Source: Streptomyces purpureus (GTDB taxonomy: Bacteria; Actinomycetota; Actinomycetes; Streptomycetales; Streptomycetaceae). From it: 62,190 bases of DNA. Under the pieces are notes generated by a model. That model did not search any database, had not been told where the DNA came from, and worked only from the letters and a program-made list of their open reading frames with translations. Below are positions 41,932 through 49,902 of this stretch, one piece after another (the stretch's first letter is position 1; each line of letters begins with the position of its first letter). The position numbers were made by a program, and so were the translations under genes. The stretch covers positions 7,468-69,657 of the forward strand of contig NZ_BMQQ01000034.1 in the NCBI RefSeq assembly GCF_014648195.1, read 5' to 3'.

Positions 41932-44754
41932 GTGGGACTCGTGGAGCGGACCGTGCATACGGAATTGCTCGACCGTCTGTTGGCCGATTGTGTGGCGCGT
42001 AGGGGAAGCGCCGTGGCTCTGGACGGTCCGGGGCCGAACGGGAAGACCGAGCTGCTGCACTATGCGATCGCACAGGCGGAAACGGCCGGGGTGCGGGTGC
42101 TGCGGGCGGTGGGCGCGCGGGCGGAGCGTGCTCTGGGGTTCGGGGTCCTGAGCCAGCTGTTCCATGGGGCTTCGCTGCCGTCGGAGGTGGCGCGGGAGGC
42201 GGACGCCTGGCTGGAGGAGGGGGCCGAGGCGCTCGCGGCCGGTGAGGGTGCGGGGGACGTGCCGGGGCCGGGTCTGGTGCGGGTGCTGGACCGGCTGTGC
42301 CGGGTGCTGCTGGAACTGGCTTCGGAACGCCCGCTGTTGATAGCGGTGGACGACATACATCACGCGGACGCGGCGACGCTGCACTGTCTGCTGCATCTGG
42401 TGCGGCGGATCGGGCCGGTGCCGGTCGTGCTGGTGCTCGCCGACGACACCAGCACGCGTCCCGAGCTGCCGCTGTTCCGGGCCGAGTTGCAGCGCCGGCC
42501 GTACTGCCACCGGCTGCGGGTGGAGCCGCTGTCGCTGGAGGGCGTACGGGAGTTGCTGGCGGGCCGGCTCGGGGAGGAGCGGGCGGGCGCGCTGGCGCCG
42601 GAGTTCCATGTGGTGTCGGGTGGCAATGCGCTGCTGCTGTCGGCCCTGGTGGCGGACCATCTGGAGTGCGGAGGCATCCGGCCGCAGGGTTACGGTCTCG
42701 CGTTCGTGGGTCATCTGGACCGTGGGGACGCGCGGGCGCTGGCGGTGGTGCGGGCGCTGGCTGTGCTGGGTGGTGGCTCCCCGGGTGGTGGCTTCGAGGG
42801 GGGTGCGGTCGACGAGGCCGAGCTCGCGGAGCTGTCGGGGGTGCCGGCGGTGGAGGTGGCGGCGGTGCGTGCCGCGATGAACGGTGCGGGGCTGCTGGAG
42901 GGCGGCTGGTTCCGTTCGGAGGTGGCGCGTCTTGCGGTGCTGGAGGCGCTGTCGCGGACGGACCGGGATGCGTTGCAGTTGGCCGCGGCGCGGATGCTGC
43001 ATGGGCATGGGGCTGCGGTGCAGCGGGTGGCGGCACATCTGGTGGAGGCGCAGTCGGCGCCGGGTGTCTGGGCGGTGGAGGCGTTGCGGGAGGCGGCGGA
43101 GCGGGCTCTGCTGGCGGACCGGCGGGGTGTGGCTCTGGGGTGCCTGGAGCTGGCGCATCGTTTCTGCGAGGACGAGTCGGGGCGTACGGAGGTGCTGGCG
43201 CGGCTGGTGCATGTGGAGTGGCTGGCCAATCCGGCGGCGGCGGGTCGTCATCTGGGGACGTTGACGGCGGCGGCTTCGGCGGGTCGGCTGGGTCAGCAGG
43301 AGCGGGTGTCGCTGGTGCGGCGGCTGTTGTGGCATGGCCGGACGGAGGAGGCGGCGCGGCTGTTGCAGCGGCTGCGGGCGAGTGGCCGGGTGCCGGTGGC
43401 GGGTGGGTCTTCGGAGCTGCCGGACTTCGAGCACTGGGTGGCGTGGACGCATCCGTCGTTGGCGCTGGAGAGCCGTCCGCAGGCGGCGCCGGTGGCGGAG
43501 GGTGCCTTGGTGGGGGCGGGTTTCCCGGCGCGTACGGGGCCGTTGCTGCGGGCGACGGGGCTGTTGGCGGACGCGTTGACGCGGGGGCGGGCGCATGAGG
43601 CGGCGGAGCGTGCGGAGTGGCTGCTGGCGGATCTGGACCGGGCGCGGGGGGACGAGTGGTCGGACGAGGCGGCGTTGACGGCGTTGTCGGTGTTGACGGC
43701 GGCGGGTCGTCCGGCGGATGCGCTGGCGTGGTGTGAGCGGCTGACGGCGAAGGATGTGCATCGGCTGCCGGCCACCCTGCGGGCGTTCCTGGCGGCGGCG
43801 CGGGCGGAGGCGGCGCTGCGGACGGGTGAGCTGACGACGGCTCTGGCGCAGGCGCGGCTGGCGTTGACGGTGTTGCCGGCGAAGGCGTGGGGTACGGCGG
43901 TGGGGTTGCCGCTGGGGACGTTGATCGTGGCGGCGACGCGGACGGGTGATCATGCGGAGGTGGCGCGTCGGCTGACGCAGTCGGTGCCGGAGGCGATGTT
44001 CGAGACGCGGCATGGTCTGACGTATCTGTATGCGCGGGGTCAGTATCAGCTGGCGACGAATCACTGTCATGCGGCGCTGGCGGATTTCCTGGCGTGTGGT
44101 GAGCGGATGCGGGCGTGGGGTCTGGATGTGCCGGGGTTGCCGGCGTGGCGGATCGGGGCGGCGGAGGCGTGGCTGCGGCTGGGTAATGCTGATCAGGCGA
44201 AGAAGCTGGCGTATGAGCAGTTGGGCCGGCCGGAGGCGGCGGGGCCGTATGTGCGGGGGTTGGCGCTGCGGTTGATGGCGGCGTCGGGGCCGGTGAAGCG
44301 GCGGCCGCAGTTGCTGGCGGAGGCGCTGGATCTGTTCGAGGAGTGTGGTGACCGGTATGAGCAGGCTCGGGTGCTGGCGGACTTGAGTCATGCGCATTAC
44401 GCGGTGCGGGACAGTCGTCGGGCGCGGATGTTGTTCCGGCGGGCGCGGCATATGGCGCGGTTGTGTGAGGCGGGGCCGCTGGCGGCGGAGTTGATGTCGG
44501 CGCCGGAGGAGTTGGGTGGTGATGCCGGGGTGAAGGAGTCGGCGGATGGTTCGGTGCTGACGGAGTCGGAGCGTCGGGTGGCGGCGTTGGCGGTGCGTGG
44601 GTACACGAACCGGGAGATCGCGACGAAGTTGTATGTGACGCCGAGCACGGTGGAGCAGCATCTGACACGTACGTATCGGAAGCTCGGTATCAAGCACCGG
44701 AGGGAGCTGCCGGCGGGTCTGGGTACGGAGGCGGGCAGTGGACGGGCCGCGTGA
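41932..44754 (+). CDS. LAL-type (large ATP-binding LuxR) transcriptional regulator
   Basis: Product is 940 residues. N-terminal AAA ATPase has Walker A DGPGPNGKTELL (about residue 30) and Walker B LLIAVDDIHHAD; a long helical middle follows; the C-terminal LuxR helix-turn-helix is LTESERRVAALAVRGYTNRE and STVEQHLTRTYRKLGI. LAL proteins are pathway-specific activators in many polyketide clusters. The start is GTG 41932 (VGLVERTVHTELL), the usual LAL N terminus, behind AGGGGGG; frames open to 41824 are less likely. It stands at the left edge of the ansamycin cluster and likely activates it, perhaps through TAGGGGG sites (inference). Confidence 0.9.
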   Translation: MGLVERTVHTELLDRLLADCVARRGSAVALDGPGPNGKTELLHYAIAQAETAGVRVLRAVGARAERALGFGVLSQLFHGASLPSEVAREADAWLEEGAEALAAGEGAGDVPGPGLVRVLDRLCRVLLELASERPLLIAVDDIHHADAATLHCLLHLVRRIGPVPVVLVLADDTSTRPELPLFRAELQRRPYCHRLRVEPLSLEGVRELLAGRLGEERAGALAPEFHVVSGGNALLLSALVADHLECGGIRPQGYGLAFVGHLDRGDARALAVVRALAVLGGGSPGGGFEGGAVDEAELAELSGVPAVEVAAVRAAMNGAGLLEGGWFRSEVARLAVLEALSRTDRDALQLAAARMLHGHGAAVQRVAAHLVEAQSAPGVWAVEALREAAERALLADRRGVALGCLELAHRFCEDESGRTEVLARLVHVEWLANPAAAGRHLGTLTAAASAGRLGQQERVSLVRRLLWHGRTEEAARLLQRLRASGRVPVAGGSSELPDFEHWVAWTHPSLALESRPQAAPVAEGALVGAGFPARTGPLLRATGLLADALTRGRAHEAAERAEWLLADLDRARGDEWSDEAALTALSVLTAAGRPADALAWCERLTAKDVHRLPATLRAFLAAARAEAALRTGELTTALAQARLALTVLPAKAWGTAVGLPLGTLIVAATRTGDHAEVARRLTQSVPEAMFETRHGLTYLYARGQYQLATNHCHAALADFLACGERMRAWGLDVPGLPAWRIGAAEAWLRLGNADQAKKLAYEQLGRPEAAGPYVRGLALRLMAASGPVKRRPQLLAEALDLFEECGDRYEQARVLADLSHAHYAVRDSRRARMLFRRARHMARLCEAGPLAAELMSAPEELGGDAGVKESADGSVLTESERRVAALAVRGYTNREIATKLYVTPSTVEQHLTRTYRKLGIKHRRELPAGLGTEAGSGRAA

Positions 44755-45162
44755 GGGGGCGTCGTCCGGGGCTCGGGATCCGTCCGCGGGTGGTGGGTCG
44801 TCTGCGGGTGAGGTGGTGATTCTGCGCCCGCCCAGCCGCGATACGAGACCGGTCAGTTGGTACGTTTCCTGGGTGGGGCGGGAGGGTGTGCGGCAGGTGT
44901 GCAGTCGGCCGCCCGGGGTTGAACGGCCCCACCCGTCACCGCCCTCACCAGGCAGTTCGGCGTCCGCCTCGGAGGATGGAGGTAGCTGAGCCGGAGGGTG
45001 GACGGCCCGTAAGGCAAGGGGCACATGGTCAGATCGTCTGCGAGATCGGCACTCAATCACCCCTGACACATTGACAAAAAGACCGGGCGGTTGGTTTCCT
45101 ATGGGTGTGCAGTTGATGCTGCCTTACCAGCCCAGCCAGCCCAGCCAGAGACGGTGGTCACG
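44755..45162. other. Intergenic region ahead of the SARP gene
   Basis: 408 bases with no supportable gene. A TTGACA at 45071-45076 could be a -35 box, but no good -10 hexamer stands 17-18 bases later. A short tandem CAGCC repeat lies at 45128-45148, just before the SARP start. Any SARP or LAL operator here was not recognisable by eye. Confidence 0.4.
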
Positions 45163-46197
45163 GTGAAGTTCGGAATCCTCGGTCCGGTCGAAGTCATCAG
45201 CGGTGGTCAGCCCTTGGCGCTGGGCGGACTCGTCCAGCGCGCGGCGCTCGGCTATCTGCTGCTGCACTGCAACAAGGTCGTCGCCACCAGCGCGCTGGTG
45301 CGCGCGGTGTGGGGCCATGACGCGCCGCCCACGGCCCGCAAGATGGTCCAGAACGCGGTCTCGCGGCTGCGCCGCACCCTCGCCGAGGGCGACGGCGATG
45401 GCCAGGTCGAGCTGGTCACCTGCTCGCCCGGCTATCTGCTGCGGGTCGACCCGGACGCGGTCGACGTGCACCGCTTCCGGACCCTGGCCGAGCGGGGCCG
45501 GGCGGAGCTGTCCCAGGGGCGCGCCGAGCGCGCTGCCGCCACGCTCGGCGAGGCGCTGGCGCAGTGGCGCGGTCCGGCGCTCTCGGACCTGACCGAGACG
45601 GGGATCGACTGGCCGCAGACGGCGCTCCTCGAGAACGAGCGGCTGGCGGCGTTCGAGGACAGCGCGGAGGCGGGTCTGGCGCTCGGCCGGCATTTCGAGA
45701 TCGTGCGGGAGCTGGAGGCGATGACGGAGGCGGAGCCGGCGCGGGAGCGGCTGTGCGGTCAGCTGATGCTGGCGCTGTACCGCTGCCACCGGCAGCGTGA
45801 GGCGCTCGCCGCGTACCAGCGGACCCGGATGGCGCTGGTGGAGACCTTCGGGCTCGACCCCGGGCGGGAGCTGCAGTCGCTGGAGATGAAGATCCTCCAG
45901 CACGACGAGTCGCTCGCCGTCCCGGGCCGCCCGCACGCCGCGCCGGCGCCGGCCCCCGTCCTGACTCCGGCCCCGGCCCCGGCCCCGGTCCTTGCTCCGG
46001 CGCCTGTTCTGGCTCCCGTGCCCGCGCCGGCTCCGGTGGCGGCGGCCGTCGGGCCGCGGTCGCGCCCCGACCTCTTCTCCTCCCCTACGGGCGGGGTGAG
46101 CCCGCATGCTCGTACGGCCGCCCGGGCCCGCGGCGAGGAGCTGGCCATGGCCCACCGCTGGCGGGGCGCGGACCCGCTGTGGGCGTCGCTGTGGTGA
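45163..46197 (+). CDS. SARP-family regulator (OmpR-type winged helix plus BTAD)
   Basis: Product is 344 residues. The winged-helix DNA-binding domain is at residues 1-95 (VKFGILGPVEVISGGQPLAL, ALVRAVWGHDAPPTARKMVQ, LRRTLAEGD) and the bacterial transcriptional activation domain at ~100-245 (DAVDVHRFRTLAERGRAELS, YRCHRQREALAAYQRTRMAL, GLDPGRELQSLE). A Pro/Ala/Val-rich tail (PAPAPVLAPAPVLAPVPAPA) follows, longer than usual. The start GTG 45163 matches SARP N termini; GTG 45154 is possible. SARPs activate secondary-metabolite genes at direct heptamer repeats. Lies between LAL and AHBA genes, convergent with the kinase. Confidence 0.9.
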   Translation: MKFGILGPVEVISGGQPLALGGLVQRAALGYLLLHCNKVVATSALVRAVWGHDAPPTARKMVQNAVSRLRRTLAEGDGDGQVELVTCSPGYLLRVDPDAVDVHRFRTLAERGRAELSQGRAERAAATLGEALAQWRGPALSDLTETGIDWPQTALLENERLAAFEDSAEAGLALGRHFEIVRELEAMTEAEPARERLCGQLMLALYRCHRQREALAAYQRTRMALVETFGLDPGRELQSLEMKILQHDESLAVPGRPHAAPAPAPVLTPAPAPAPVLAPAPVLAPVPAPAPVAAAVGPRSRPDLFSSPTGGVSPHARTAARARGEELAMAHRWRGADPLWASLW

Positions 46198-46207
46198 GGC
46201 GCGCCGC

Positions 46208-47101
46208 TCACGGCCTGCGGGCGAGCAGGAGCGCGCCGCGCAGGGAGGAGAGGCCGGCGAGCCGGGCCGGGTGGACCGGGGGCGGGGTCCAGGCCGGGCG
46301 GGCGAGGCGGGTGACTTCCTGGGCGACGGTCTCGACGAAGCCGGGGACGCCCGCGGCGAAGCCGCCGCCGACGACGATCCGGGCGGGGTGGACCAGTTCC
46401 GCAAGGCTCACGGCCGCGGCGGCGAGCGCGGCGCAGCTCTCCCCCACGGCGTCGACGGCCCAGCGCTCCCCTGCGGTGAAGGCGTCCCGCAGGTCCGTGA
46501 ACTCCAATGGTTCTCCGCGTAGTTCGGCCGCCCGGCGCAGGGTGGCGGGGCCGGAGGCCACCGACTGGACGCAGCCGCGCCGGCCGCAGTCGCACAGGTC
46601 GCCCGCGCGCCGGTCGACGACCATGTGGCCGACCTCGCACGAGCCGCGGTGCGCGCCGGGGACGAGGCGGCCGTCGAGGACGATGCCGCCGCCGATGCCG
46701 GTGCCGACGCCCAGGTAGACCAGATCGCCGCAGTCGGCCGCGTCCGCCTCGGCGAGCGCCGCGAGGTCGCCGTCGTCGGCGCAGCGGACCTCGGCGCCCG
46801 GCAGGAGCGCCGCCAACTCGGCCCGTAGGTCGACTCCTTCCCAGAACGGCCGGCCTGGCCAGGTCAGCACCCGCCCGTCGGGGGCGAGGGTGGCGGGCAT
46901 CGCCACGCCGACCGCCTCGACCGGACGTTCCAGACGTGACCGCAGGGCGTGGGTGTGCTCGGCGAGCGCGGTGAGGTCGTCGCGTACGCAACGGGTCCTG
47001 GGCCAGCGGAACGACGACTCCGTCTCTTCACCGATTCCGGCGGCATTCTCCGTACGGAATGCGACCTTGGTGCCGCCGACGTCAATTCCTAGATAACTCA
47101 T
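46208..47101 (-). CDS. ROK-family sugar kinase, probable kanosamine kinase (RifN-like)
   Basis: Product is 297 residues. Phosphate loop GIDVGGTKVAF, sugar-binding EVGHMVV, and zinc site CDCGRRGCVQS (the usual Glu after Cys is Gln here). In rifamycin biosynthesis the ROK kinase RifN phosphorylates kanosamine at C6, giving the precursor of aminoDAHP, and AHBA genes flank this gene, so that role is likely. There is no DNA-binding domain, so it is not a repressor. ATG 47101 is preceded by GGAGGAGAAT, and TAGGGG (47145-47150) stands upstream. A general glucokinase is the alternative. Confidence 0.8.
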   Translation of the reverse strand: MSYLGIDVGGTKVAFRTENAAGIGEETESSFRWPRTRCVRDDLTALAEHTHALRSRLERPVEAVGVAMPATLAPDGRVLTWPGRPFWEGVDLRAELAALLPGAEVRCADDGDLAALAEADAADCGDLVYLGVGTGIGGGIVLDGRLVPGAHRGSCEVGHMVVDRRAGDLCDCGRRGCVQSVASGPATLRRAAELRGEPLEFTDLRDAFTAGERWAVDAVGESCAALAAAAVSLAELVHPARIVVGGGFAAGVPGFVETVAQEVTRLARPAWTPPPVHPARLAGLSSLRGALLLARRP

Positions 47102-47144
47102 GGATTCTCCTCCGACTGTGTTCAGGGCGCCGTTGGGGGGTGTG

Positions 47145-47150
47145 TAGGGG
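47145..47150 (+). promoter_or_regulatory. TAGGGG motif upstream of the kinase gene
   Basis: TAGGGG, preceded by a run of six G, in the 120-base region between the divergent kinase and small-ORF genes. Shared with other cluster promoters; possible activator site. Confidence 0.3.
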
Positions 47151-47221
47151 ACCGTTCGCGCATGGCCCGGACTAGCTTCTGACCAGGTACTCGTACGAGA
47201 TGGGCGGAAGCGGGAGGGAAC

Positions 47222-47470
47222 ATGTTCACCGAAGAAGTGCGAATGGCGGTTGCGGAATCGGGCACGGCGGATTCCGGGTATTCCTGCGAGGCGGCTCTGC
47301 GTGTTTTCGCGGGTGGTCTCGGCGAGCCGGCCGTGGCGGCCGGGTCCGCTTCCGCCCCGGCGCCGCTGGAGGCGCTGCGCGCGGTCGTGCTCCAGTCGGT
47401 GGAGGCGGTGATCGCGGCCGCGGCCGGGGTGCCGCCGGTGCTGGCGGACGGCGGGGCCAAGGCGCCGTGA
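47222..47470 (+). CDS. Small protein of unknown function, first gene of the PPTase unit
   Basis: Product is 82 residues, acidic, Ala-rich, with no membrane segment or cysteine pattern (one Cys at ~22). Sequence includes EALRAVVLQSVEAVIAAAAG, probably a helix. It has a strong GGGAGGGAAC site before ATG 47222 and a GTGA overlap with the PPTase start, so the two are co-translated. I do not recognise a family. A small partner or an ACP-like helper are guesses. Confidence 0.7.
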   Translation: MFTEEVRMAVAESGTADSGYSCEAALRVFAGGLGEPAVAAGSASAPAPLEALRAVVLQSVEAVIAAAAGVPPVLADGGAKAP

Positions 47471-48207
47471 TCGGGTCGCTGCTGCCGGGGTCCGTCGCCT
47501 GGGCGGAGGCCTTCGGCGACGATCCCGGACGCGTGCCCGCCGACGAGCTGTACGCCGAGGAGTGGGCGGTCGTCGCGGACGCGGTGCCCGCCCGGCAGCG
47601 GGAGTTCGCGGTCGTACGCGGCTGTGCGCGGCGCGCGCTCGCCGAGCTGGGGCTGCCGCCGGTGCCGTTGCTGCCGGGGCACCGCAATGCCGTGGTCTGG
47701 CCGGAGGGTGTGGTCGGCAGCATGACGCACACCACCGGCTACCGGGCGGCGGCGCTGGCGCGGCGTGCGGATCTGGCGGGGATCGGGATCGACGCCGAGC
47801 CGGATCTGCCGCTGCCGGACGGGGTGCTGGGGAGTGTGGCCCGGCCTGCCGAGCTGCGGCATGTGGCGGCGCTGACGGCGGCGCGACCCGCGGTGGCCTG
47901 GGACCGGCTGCTGTTCAGCGCCAAGGAGGCGGTGTACAAGACGTGGTTTCCGCTGGCGCGGCGGGAGCTGGACTTCCCGGATGCCGAGATCGTCTTCGAC
48001 CCGGCCGACGGTCGGGCGGGGACGTTCTCGGCGCGGCTGCTGGTGCCCGGTCTGCCGCTGGGCGGCGGGAAGGTCACGCGTTTCGAGGGACGTTGGGCGG
48101 CGGACGGTGGCCTGCTGGTGTCGGCGATCGCCCTCGCCGCCCCAGGAGACCGGTCCGCCCCGGAGGACCGGTCCGCCTCGGAAGACCGGTCCGCGCCGGG
48201 CGCCTGA
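47467..48207 (+). CDS. 4'-Phosphopantetheinyl transferase (Sfp/EntD type)
   Basis: Product is 246 residues. Conserved motifs: GSMTHTTGYRAAAL, GIGIDAEPD (magnesium-binding Asp and Glu) and FSAKEAVYKTWFP. It attaches phosphopantetheine from CoA to carrier proteins; here presumably the ACPs of the PKS. Start is GTG 47467. The C terminus is an added tail of three six-residue repeats (DRSAP/EDRSAS/EDRSAP) from three 18-base DNA repeats. Confidence 0.92.
   Translation: MIGSLLPGSVAWAEAFGDDPGRVPADELYAEEWAVVADAVPARQREFAVVRGCARRALAELGLPPVPLLPGHRNAVVWPEGVVGSMTHTTGYRAAALARRADLAGIGIDAEPDLPLPDGVLGSVARPAELRHVAALTAARPAVAWDRLLFSAKEAVYKTWFPLARRELDFPDAEIVFDPADGRAGTFSARLLVPGLPLGGGKVTRFEGRWAADGGLLVSAIALAAPGDRSAPEDRSASEDRSAPGA
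48147..48200 (+). repeat. Three 18-base tandem repeats in the PPTase 3' end
   Basis: Units at 48147-48164, 48165-48182 and 48183-48200 share GACCGGTCCGC and stay in frame, adding repeated Asp-Arg-Ser-Ala residues to the protein tail. Confidence 0.8.
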
Positions 48208-48256
48208 CGCGCGGCGGGCGATCCGGCGTGCGGTGCGGCGTCCGGGGGCCGGCGGG

Positions 48257-49066
48257 TCAGCGGGTGTACGGGGCGAGGGCATCGCGTACCAGGGCGGTGA
48301 TCGCCTCCTGGTGGTCGGCGAGGTAGAAGTGGCCGCCGGGGAAGACATGGAAGTCGATGGGCCGGCTGGTGTGCTGGTCCCAGGCCGCCGCGTCGTCCGG
48401 GGAGACGCGGGGGTCGCTGTCCCCGACGAGGACGGTGACCGGGCAGTCGACGCGCGCGCCGGGTGCGCAGCGGTAGGTCTCCACGGCGCGGTAGTCGCCG
48501 CGGACGACCGGGATCATGAGCTGGAGCAGCTCCTCGTCCTCGAAGACGCGCGGGTCGGTGCCGCTGAGGGTGCGCAGTTCGGCGAGGAGGCCGGCGTCGT
48601 CGAGGCGGTGGATCAGGTGCTTGCGGTCCAGGCCGGGGGCAGGGCGGCCGGAGGCGAAGAAGGCGACCGGCGGGGTGCCCAGGCGCTCCAGGCGCTGGGC
48701 CACCTCGAAGCCGACGGTGGCGCCCATGCTGTGGCCGAAGAGGGCGAGCGGCCCGTCCGTCCAGGGGGCGAGGGCTTCGGTGATGTGGTCGGCGAGGGTG
48801 GCGATGTCCGTGACGGGCTCCTCGCGGAAGCGGTCCTGGCGGCCGGGGTACTGCACCGACAGGACCTCGATTTGCGGGGAGAGCGCGGCGGAGAACGGCC
48901 GGAACCAGGGGGCGGATCCGCCGGCGTGCGGCAGGGTCACGAGGCGGATGCCGACGTCCGGCGCCGGGTGGTAGCGCCGGATCCAGGCGTCCGTCGATGC
49001 GGTGGACGTCACCGGAGTCGCGGGCGCCGCCGGTGTGGCGGGAGTTGCGGGTGCTGCGGGAGACAT
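48257..49066 (-). CDS. Type II thioesterase (RifR-like)
   Basis: Product is 269 residues. Alpha/beta hydrolase: TLPHAGGSAPWFRPF, nucleophile Ser in LFGHSMGATVGFE, acid in VGDSDPRVSP, His in FPGGHFYLADH. Type II thioesterases release stalled or wrong acyl groups from PKS carrier proteins; ansamycin clusters carry one (RifR in rifamycin). The N-terminal ~25 residues are Ala/Pro/Thr repeats. Start ATG 49066 after GAGGTGAA. It converges with the PPTase gene. Confidence 0.92.
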   Translation of the reverse strand: MSPAAPATPATPAAPATPVTSTASTDAWIRRYHPAPDVGIRLVTLPHAGGSAPWFRPFSAALSPQIEVLSVQYPGRQDRFREEPVTDIATLADHITEALAPWTDGPLALFGHSMGATVGFEVAQRLERLGTPPVAFFASGRPAPGLDRKHLIHRLDDAGLLAELRTLSGTDPRVFEDEELLQLMIPVVRGDYRAVETYRCAPGARVDCPVTVLVGDSDPRVSPDDAAAWDQHTSRPIDFHVFPGGHFYLADHQEAITALVRDALAPYTR

Positions 49067-49189
49067 GGGGGTTCACCTCACGAAGGCGGTCCGGCCGTGT
49101 GGCCGGACCGGTGGTGTGCCGGGGGCCGGGGGCCGGGGCCGGTGCGCGGGGCCGGCCCCCGGTGGGCGTTGCTGCCGGTCACGCGCGGG

Positions 49190-49630
49190 TCACACGGCGG
49201 CCGGGGTCATGTTGAGCAGGGCGCGGGCGGCGAGCGGGTAGCCCAGGGCGCCCATGCCGACGATCACGCCGTTGGCGAGCGGGGCGAGGACGGACTCGTG
49301 CCGGAACTGCTCGCGCGCCCAGACGTTGGAGAGATGGACCTCGATCCAGGGGCGGGGGTAGCTGGCGAGCGCGTCCCGCAGGCCCCAGCCGTTGATCATG
49401 AGGGCGCCGGGGTTCACGATGGCGCCGACGGTGTAGTAGTGCTCCTGAATGGACTTGATGAGTTCGCCTTCGGATTCGCGCTGTACGGACACCAGGTCCC
49501 AGCCGCGTTCGGCGAGTTCTTTCTCGATGGCCTGCTCGATGTCGAACAGGGTGGCCGTTCCGTAGACCTCGGGCTCGCGTCGGCCGAGGATGCCCAGGTT
49601 CGGGCCGTTGACCATGAGTATCGCGGGCAC
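49190..49630 (-). CDS. Type II 3-dehydroquinate dehydratase-like enzyme, probable aminodehydroquinate dehydratase (RifJ-like)
   Basis: Product is 146 residues, normal for type II enzymes, starting at GTG 49630 after GAGGTG. Conserved pieces are MVNGPNLGILGRREPEVYG (Arg and catalytic Tyr), VNPGA, and EVHLSNVWAREQFRHES (catalytic His, Ser). But the conserved NPG-xx-THTS reads NPGALMING: the substrate-binding His is Ile, Thr is Asn and Ser is Gly. QSN-EGEL is QRESEGEL, and NVHARE is NVWARE. In AHBA biosynthesis this step turns aminodehydroquinate into aminodehydroshikimate, so altered binding residues might reflect the amino substrate, or loss of activity. It is the only dehydratase seen in the cluster. 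Confidence 0.82.
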   Translation of the reverse strand: MPAILMVNGPNLGILGRREPEVYGTATLFDIEQAIEKELAERGWDLVSVQRESEGELIKSIQEHYYTVGAIVNPGALMINGWGLRDALASYPRPWIEVHLSNVWAREQFRHESVLAPLANGVIVGMGALGYPLAARALLNMTPAAV

Positions 49631-49902
49631 GTTCCCACCTCTCTGCATCGGGAGTTTGCCTCTCGATTTCTAGCACCCCTTTTGTTGTTCGAGAAATGCA
49701 AGGGGGTACGCGGCGGAATCCCTGGGGGCAAATAGGGGGGCACGTAGGGGATGGGAAGCGTCGTCATCCCTGGGGTAGCGTGATAACCCGGCGTGGGGAA
49801 TCACCCCGTCCAGCCGGTTGAATTCTATGCCGAATGAACATTCCCCGGCACAGGCCTCCTCGAAAAGGCACAGGCCTCCTCGAAAAGAAGGATTGGTTGA
49901 GC
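49631..49902. promoter_or_regulatory. Divergent promoter region of the dehydratase and AHBA synthase genes
   Basis: 272 bases. Contains AATAGGGGGG (49731-49740) and CGTAGGGG (49743-49750), a G-rich AGGGGGTA at about 49701-49708, and the 20-base tandem repeat at 49847-49886 just before the AHBA synthase ribosome-binding site. Likely target of a cluster regulator (inference). Confidence 0.5.
49847..49886 (+). repeat. Perfect 20-base tandem repeat upstream of AHBA synthase
   Basis: Two exact copies of GGCACAGGCCTCCTCGAAAA side by side, ending just before AAGGA of the ribosome-binding site. Each unit has the palindrome AGGCCT and a CTCCT that could pair with a Shine-Dalgarno sequence. It could be in the 5' untranslated region. 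Confidence 0.85.

Noticed and set aside
41780..45069. Very long minus-strand frames opposite the LAL regulator
   Set aside because: Pro/Ala/Thr- or Arg/Gln-rich composition with no domain; the plus frame is a full LAL protein.
45071..45100. TTGACA as a promoter for the SARP gene
   Set aside because: No acceptable -10 hexamer at 17-18 bases; kept only as a note.
46208..47101. A second ROK repressor
   Set aside because: No helix-turn-helix; DVGGTK and the zinc site are those of kinases.
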